Shown: positions 40,070 through 44,189 of the stretch, piece after piece
Position numbering within the stretch: position 1 is the first letter of the stretch
Layout: every line of letters begins with the position of its first letter
NCBI GenBank assembly: GCA_002049545.1
Contig: LLYT01000011.1
Location: 1-44,189, forward strand
Length of the DNA stretch: 44,189 nucleotides
DNA from: Deltaproteobacteria bacterium tcs-42
Lineage (GTDB): Bacteria; Desulfobacterota; Desulfuromonadia; Desulfuromonadales; Geopsychrobacteraceae
Reading direction: 5' to 3'
Program-made: the position numbers and the translations under genes
The notes under the pieces: model-generated
Told to the model about the DNA's origin: nothing
The model's database searches: none
The model's input: only the letters and a program-made list of their open reading frames with translations

Positions 40070-42580
40070 ATGGAAAATGTAAATAGCGTTGGTCCTTTTC
40101 TGGTTAATTCTTTTGGTGATAGATACCTCTATGAAGTGAATGGTTCTGCTTTTAATAAGGTTGGTTCAGATGTTTCGTTTAGTAAGCATTTTGGCAAAGA
40201 GCTGTTTGAGGAGAATAGTCTATATGTCATTGTCGGTAGTGATAGCGGGTTGCTGCCTCAATACCTTGTCAATCAAGGGTTGCCAGAAGGAAGCTACTAC
40301 ATTTTTATAGAAGTGCCAGCTATCCTTGCTCGCTTACAAACACAGATTCCTGCAGATGGATTTCATGAAAAAATAATGATGACAACTGCCGATGAGTGGT
40401 TATCTTGTGCAAAAGATATTGAGTACAAAAATTTTATTTATCTTGGGAACCTCAAACTTCCTCTTTCATTTGCTGCCGCCGACGGACGCTATAGTGAATA
40501 TCTGGCGTTATCAAATCAAATTCAAGAGGAATTAGAAAAAATAAAATGGGGATCAAATGCAGAGCTGGGTGCTGAACTCTTCAATTTGCGTCAATTGGAA
40601 AATTTACCTGAAAATCGAGTATCTGCTACCCATCTTCAAGGTATTTTTGATGGTAAAACAGCCATTGTACTTGGTGGCGGCCCTTCTCTGGATGAGGTTA
40701 TCCCCTGGGTCATTGAACATCGAAACAGCTTGGTCGTCATCGCCGTATCTCGGATTGCCAGGCGGTTAAATGAGGTCGATCTTTCACCCGATATTATTGT
40801 TTCAGTCGATCCAAATCAGATTAGTTTTGATATTAGCAAAGAGATGCTAAAGCTGTGGGAAGAGACAGTTTTTGTTAATCAATATCATGTTGTTGGTTCC
40901 TTGTTGGGGCAATGGCGTGGGCGCAGTCTTTTTTTTGGATCGCGTGTCCCATGGGATTCTGTTTGGAACGAAGACAGCATGAATGCGCCTGGTCCAACGG
41001 TGACTAACAGCGCTATCGACATGTGTATTAAGATGGGTTTTGGGAAGATATTGTTGGCTGGTGTCGACCTCTGTCATAGCCTTGATGGCTATACTCATGC
41101 TCAGGGGAGCAACGAGAGAAAGTCTGGTCCTCAATTAGGCAGGGGGCAGCTATGGGTCGAGACAAATGGAGGCTGGCTGGTTGAAACAACCCCCGATTTT
41201 CATTTTGCAGCTACCCAGATCGGTACACAGGCGACTCTCGCAAAACAGCAGAATTGTCAGATTATCAATTTGAGCGAGAACTCGGCAAAAATGAATAATG
41301 TCGACTATTTACCTCCAACTGAGGTTAAGCTTCAGCCATTACAGCACCCTGCGTATCGCATGATGATTGAGGCACTTCCCTCTGATACGGCTGAAAAGCG
41401 TATTGTTTATTATCAGGGAATATTAACTGAATTGATAAAAAGCCAGAATGCATTTCGCGAGATAAAAAAACTGTCAGGTGAAGCATTAAAAGCAAACGCT
41501 ATGTTTTTTGGTCGACGAGGCAAGGATAAGGGGAACCGTAAATATAGGATCAAAATGGATCGCGTTGAGAAAAAACTGAAAAATAATTTTTCAGTTTTTT
41601 CTTTGCTGGTTAAGAGGGTTGGAATTAGAGATTTTCTTAAGGTGACTCAGGGAGACCGGGGTCGCATCTGGGACGAGGACGATGCTGAACGGTTAGGGCG
41701 AATTTACTATGAAGCCTACCGAGACAGCGCTGGGCGGTTGTTAACGATGGTTGATGATGCAGCAAAGCGTTTGCGAAGCAGGCTGGAAGAGGAGCAGGAT
41801 TGCCCCGATTTAAAGAAATTGATGGAGCAATGGAAGCAAGACGGACAACCAGGTCGGGCTATTGTTTGGAAAATGGCACATCCGCAGTCCCCAATCCCGG
41901 AAGAGTTCTTGCCTCAGTTTAATGAATTGGAGCAGGAATTTGACAAGATATTAACAAATAAGGAAACTGCACATTTACAACGAACACGAGACTGGTCGCA
42001 GTTGAGTCAGGTTCGCGGGAAAATACAGGTCATGTACAAACAAAGGCAAACCGAAAATCTGCGCCACCTGGTGAGAAGTCTTGGCCAGCAGGATGGTTGT
42101 GAGGCATTGTCTCTTGTTTATCTTGGCGGGGGGTATTTAGCAGAGTTGGATAATGACATTGATGCGGCTTTGTCAGCATATCAACAAGTCGTTGATATGC
42201 CGGAGGAAGAGCAGAATATCTCAATTCTTGAGGATGCTTTGAAGCGTCTTTTCAGTTTGTCTCTGCAGAATCATGATTACGAAAATGCTTGTTTGATTGC
42301 TGCTTGTCTTGCAGGTATTTCCACAGCGTATATACCATACCATGCAGATTTGTTGTGGCTTCTTGGAGAAAAACGGACATCACTTGACCTATATGCAGAC
42401 TATTTGGAGTTGGTTCCTGATGATCATGCGGTGATGATCAAACTTGGTAGGCATTATCTGGAGATTGGCCTTGAAGATGGTGCGAGACTGATGTTTGAAG
42501 CAGTTCTACAACAGGATGAGTCCAATATGGCAGCCAGAGCTTTGCTGGATGAATTGAGCAAGGCAGCAGGACCTCAATAA
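40070..42580 (+). CDS. Motility-associated factor (Maf) glycosyltransferase, DUF115/MptE-like
   Basis: An 836-residue protein. The central domain has KTAIVLGGGPSLDEVIPW, SPDIIVSVDPNQISFD, TVTNSAIDMCIKMGFGKILLAGVDL and AYTHA-like GYTHAQGS, the signature of Maf flagellin glycosyltransferases that attach pseudaminic or legionaminic acid. The C-terminal part (about 640-836) is TPR-like helical sequence. The ATG follows GGGTAGG. Codon use is more AT-rich than the nuo block. Neighbouring CMP-sugar synthetase and nucleotidyltransferase genes fit a flagellin glycosylation locus. Confidence 0.88.
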   Translation: MENVNSVGPFLVNSFGDRYLYEVNGSAFNKVGSDVSFSKHFGKELFEENSLYVIVGSDSGLLPQYLVNQGLPEGSYYIFIEVPAILARLQTQIPADGFHEKIMMTTADEWLSCAKDIEYKNFIYLGNLKLPLSFAAADGRYSEYLALSNQIQEELEKIKWGSNAELGAELFNLRQLENLPENRVSATHLQGIFDGKTAIVLGGGPSLDEVIPWVIEHRNSLVVIAVSRIARRLNEVDLSPDIIVSVDPNQISFDISKEMLKLWEETVFVNQYHVVGSLLGQWRGRSLFFGSRVPWDSVWNEDSMNAPGPTVTNSAIDMCIKMGFGKILLAGVDLCHSLDGYTHAQGSNERKSGPQLGRGQLWVETNGGWLVETTPDFHFAATQIGTQATLAKQQNCQIINLSENSAKMNNVDYLPPTEVKLQPLQHPAYRMMIEALPSDTAEKRIVYYQGILTELIKSQNAFREIKKLSGEALKANAMFFGRRGKDKGNRKYRIKMDRVEKKLKNNFSVFSLLVKRVGIRDFLKVTQGDRGRIWDEDDAERLGRIYYEAYRDSAGRLLTMVDDAAKRLRSRLEEEQDCPDLKKLMEQWKQDGQPGRAIVWKMAHPQSPIPEEFLPQFNELEQEFDKILTNKETAHLQRTRDWSQLSQVRGKIQVMYKQRQTENLRHLVRSLGQQDGCEALSLVYLGGGYLAELDNDIDAALSAYQQVVDMPEEEQNISILEDALKRLFSLSLQNHDYENACLIAACLAGISTAYIPYHADLLWLLGEKRTSLDLYADYLELVPDDHAVMIKLGRHYLEIGLEDGARLMFEAVLQQDESNMAARALLDELSKAAGPQ

Positions 42581-42593
42581 AGCTAGACTTTGA

Positions 42594-43304
42594 TCATATT
42601 GATCTTCTGGAGGAGTCGAGGAAAAATTCGGCCAGTTGAAAGTCGATGATATCATCTATATCGACCGAATGTTTTTTGGACATTGTCAGTGCGAAAGTTT
42701 TCGCTCCGAAAAAAGAGCCGTTGGAACGCAGAAAATCAATATCAGCCAGGTAGATTGCACCATTTAGACGATAGTGTGGCGGCAGCCCCTGGCGGTTGGT
42801 TTGCAGAACCTCAGGGCGTAAAAACTTCCCCATATTGCCACTGTTGGGGAGGGTATTTGCCCACCATGGATGATGATCGCACGGGCAAACAGAAACAACA
42901 GCTTGAGCTTTTTTTTCAAAAAAAAGTTCAATTGCCCGGTCGATATCATGCCCTGTACGTAGTGGTGAGGTTGGTTGCAGCAACATTACCAAGTCGAACA
43001 ATCTCTCCTGTTCGGTGTGCCAATTAAGGGCATGAATAATAACATCGTAGCTGCTTGCTGAATCTGTTGCCAATTCGTCCGGTCGAAAAAAGGGGACCTG
43101 AGAATCGTATTTTCGGGCCACTTCGGCAATTTCAACTGAATCTGTATTCACAGTCACAGTATCAATATATCGACTGCTTTTGGCTGCATCGATAGTCCAG
43201 CCTATCAATGGTTTTTCAGCTAGCTTGCGAATGTTTTTGCCTGGGAGCCCTTTGCTCCCACCGCGTGCTGGAATAATAGCTATAATTCGTTTTCCATCAA
43301 ACAT
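42594..43304 (-). CDS. CMP-sialic-acid-type cytidylyltransferase (NeuA/PseF/LegF family)
   Basis: A 236-residue enzyme starting MFDGKRIIAIIPARGGSKGLPGKN at 43304 (first 20 residues include the CTP-binding motif). LLQPTSPLR, the acidic VNTDS and HSVDIDD are conserved. It activates a nonulosonic acid with CTP for transfer, presumably by the Maf protein it converges with. Whether the sugar is neuraminic, legionaminic or pseudaminic acid is open. Its start overlaps the upstream gene by 8 bp. Confidence 0.88.
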   Translation of the reverse strand: MFDGKRIIAIIPARGGSKGLPGKNIRKLAEKPLIGWTIDAAKSSRYIDTVTVNTDSVEIAEVARKYDSQVPFFRPDELATDSASSYDVIIHALNWHTEQERLFDLVMLLQPTSPLRTGHDIDRAIELFFEKKAQAVVSVCPCDHHPWWANTLPNSGNMGKFLRPEVLQTNRQGLPPHYRLNGAIYLADIDFLRSNGSFFGAKTFALTMSKKHSVDIDDIIDFQLAEFFLDSSRRSI

Positions 43305-43977
43305 CAAATATCTCGTCGTATTCTGAGTTTGCTTGATCAAAATCATTCGGTTGGCCGATATCCATCCAGTAGTCGGTAACGGGGAAAGAACAGACCTTGT
43401 GTCCTTCATCAATCAGATTCTGAAACAATTGAGGCATATCAAAATACTCGTTGTCCGGGATTAGTTTTAAGGTGCTTGGGTTCAGTACATAAATGCCTGC
43501 ATTAACAAAAAAGTTTTGAGTTGGTTTTTCAATAATTTCCCGGATTGAAGCACCTTCTGTCTTGACGACTCCATAGGGGATTTTTAGCTTGTATTCCCTG
43601 ACGCACATAGTTGCATCTGCTTTGGCCAGTATGTGGTAGTTCAGTAAGCGTTCGAAATTGACATTAGTCAGTAAATCACCATTCATGACAATGAAGGGTT
43701 CTTTAATGCTGTCTGGTAGCAGACTGAGAGCTCCGGCAGTGCCCAGTCGGGTGGTTTCGTTAAGATAAGAGATATTGACACCGTACTGGCTGCCATCCTT
43801 GAAATAACTATGGATTTTTTCTGCTTTGTAATTGACGCTGAAGTAGAAATTTTGGAAGCCATAGTGGGAAAAACTCTCCAGAATAGTTTCTAAAATCGGT
43901 TTGGAGCCGACAGACAACATAGGTTTCGGGGTGTCCGCAGTCAGCGGTCGCAGGCGACTCCCCAGACCACCAGCCAT
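43297..43977 (-). CDS. Sugar-phosphate nucleotidyltransferase, 5'-truncated by an insertion sequence
   Basis: A 226-residue NTP-transferase starting MAGGLGSRLRPLT, with TPKPMLSVGSKPILE and the NGDLLTN metal site. Upstream of this ATG the frame stays open for about 12 codons (RGPQKPNAIVL) that match the usual lead into the domain, then meets insertion-element sequence near 44010 with a TAG. PtmE/LegI-type homologs carry two CBS domains before this point, which are missing. The remnant lacks a ribosome site at 43977, so expression is doubtful. Role by family: activating a sugar phosphate for nonulosonate synthesis. Confidence 0.8.
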   Translation of the reverse strand: MAGGLGSRLRPLTADTPKPMLSVGSKPILETILESFSHYGFQNFYFSVNYKAEKIHSYFKDGSQYGVNISYLNETTRLGTAGALSLLPDSIKEPFIVMNGDLLTNVNFERLLNYHILAKADATMCVREYKLKIPYGVVKTEGASIREIIEKPTQNFFVNAGIYVLNPSTLKLIPDNEYFDMPQLFQNLIDEGHKVCSFPVTDYWMDIGQPNDFDQANSEYDEIFDV

Positions 43978-44011
43978 CAGGACGATAGCATTAGGTTTTT
44001 GCGGGCCACGT

Positions 44012-44189
44012 AAGTAGGGCTTCCTGAAAAAAGCCTAACTCCCTGAAACTATTTGTAAAAGTTCCCGTTTTTGTGGTAAAATCCGCAAGGAAATTGAGTG
44101 GTTACCCTTCAAACCCTTGCACCTGACGGTCACTTTATGTATCGAACATCGTCCGACAAACAACTGGCCTTTGAAGAGTTTTATCTGCC
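44012..44189 (+). mobile_element. Left end of an IS1182-like insertion sequence (runs off the window)
   Basis: Sequence after about 44012 no longer matches the interrupted nucleotidyltransferase. It has a short inverted repeat GGGCTT/AAGCCT (44017-44022, 44031-44036), a leader of about 100 bp, and a transposase start at 44137. The exact end and target duplication cannot be fixed without the other end. Confidence 0.6.
44137..44189 (+). CDS. Transposase N-terminus (IS1182-like), partial
   Basis: Seventeen codons are visible, MYRTSSDKQLAFEEFYL, the characteristic start of IS1182/IS4-like transposases (typically continuing PFGGKL). The gene is cut by the window edge. Confidence 0.65.
   Translation, partial: MYRTSSDKQLAFEEFYL

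Noticed and set aside
1-44189. c-di-GMP (GEMM) riboswitch, other riboswitches, tRNA, CRISPR
   Set aside because: The leaders of the cytochrome and nuo operons and the other gaps were read; no GEMM core, tRNA fold or regularly spaced repeat was found.

Overview
The window reads as a chromosomal segment of a medium-GC, anaerobic, flagellated Desulfuromonadales-like bacterium (Geobacter/Desulfuromonas group; this is inference). The signs are c-type heme sensor proteins, a pentaheme cytochrome with an NrfC/NrfD-type quinone-interacting module, a complex I without its NADH module, sigma-54 regulation, a predicted selenoprotein, a 2-hydroxyacyl-CoA dehydratase-like FeS protein with its activase, and Desulfuromonadales-style intergenic repeats. 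No rRNA, tRNA or CRISPR array was seen.

Layout. 119-2154: dehydratase/double-cubane-cluster-type protein plus activase. 2193-4034 (-): UbiD-family decarboxylase. 4224-7249: convergent heme-bearing histidine kinase and sigma-54-dependent response regulator. 7815-13824: a respiratory-type cluster made of two 81-aa paralogous small membrane proteins, a receiver-like protein that lost its phospho-acceptor, a 52-aa membrane protein, a pentaheme cytochrome, a Tat-dependent 4x[4Fe-4S] protein split by a one-base frameshift, an NrfD-family quinone subunit, a heme sensor without output domain and a four-helix membrane protein. 13906-16867: PpiC, a methyltransferase and an ABC-2 exporter. 16881-17153: an AhpD/CMD-like CxxU selenoprotein read through an in-frame TGA. 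17178-18053: Hsp33. 18330-28709: nuoABCDHIJKLMN without nuoEFG. 28818-32039: second UbiD-family protein and RecQ. 32232-36531: late flagellar operon (DUF protein, flgM, flgN, flgK, flgL, csrA, fliW) behind a probable sigma-28 promoter. 36834-39311: AbiE (type IV) and VapBC (type II) toxin-antitoxin modules among dispersed repeats. 40070-43977: Maf-type flagellin glycosyltransferase plus nucleotide-sugar genes, the last cut at its 5' end by an insertion sequence whose transposase starts at 44137 and leaves the window.

How the parts may work together. The heme kinase and its sigma-54 activator lie beside the cytochrome/NrfD cluster. A repeated 12-mer (AACAGCYAGTTA) sits about 29 bp upstream of sigma-54-like -24/-12 elements in front of each of the two small-protein genes. 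This suggests a heme-based redox circuit controlling a menaquinol:cytochrome module. A second palindrome, around GTATAC-N-GTATAC, occurs upstream of both this cluster and nuoA, so both may share another regulator. The combination of twin small membrane proteins, pseudo-receiver, 52-aa protein and output-less heme sensor with an NrfD complex is the best candidate here for an under-described system.
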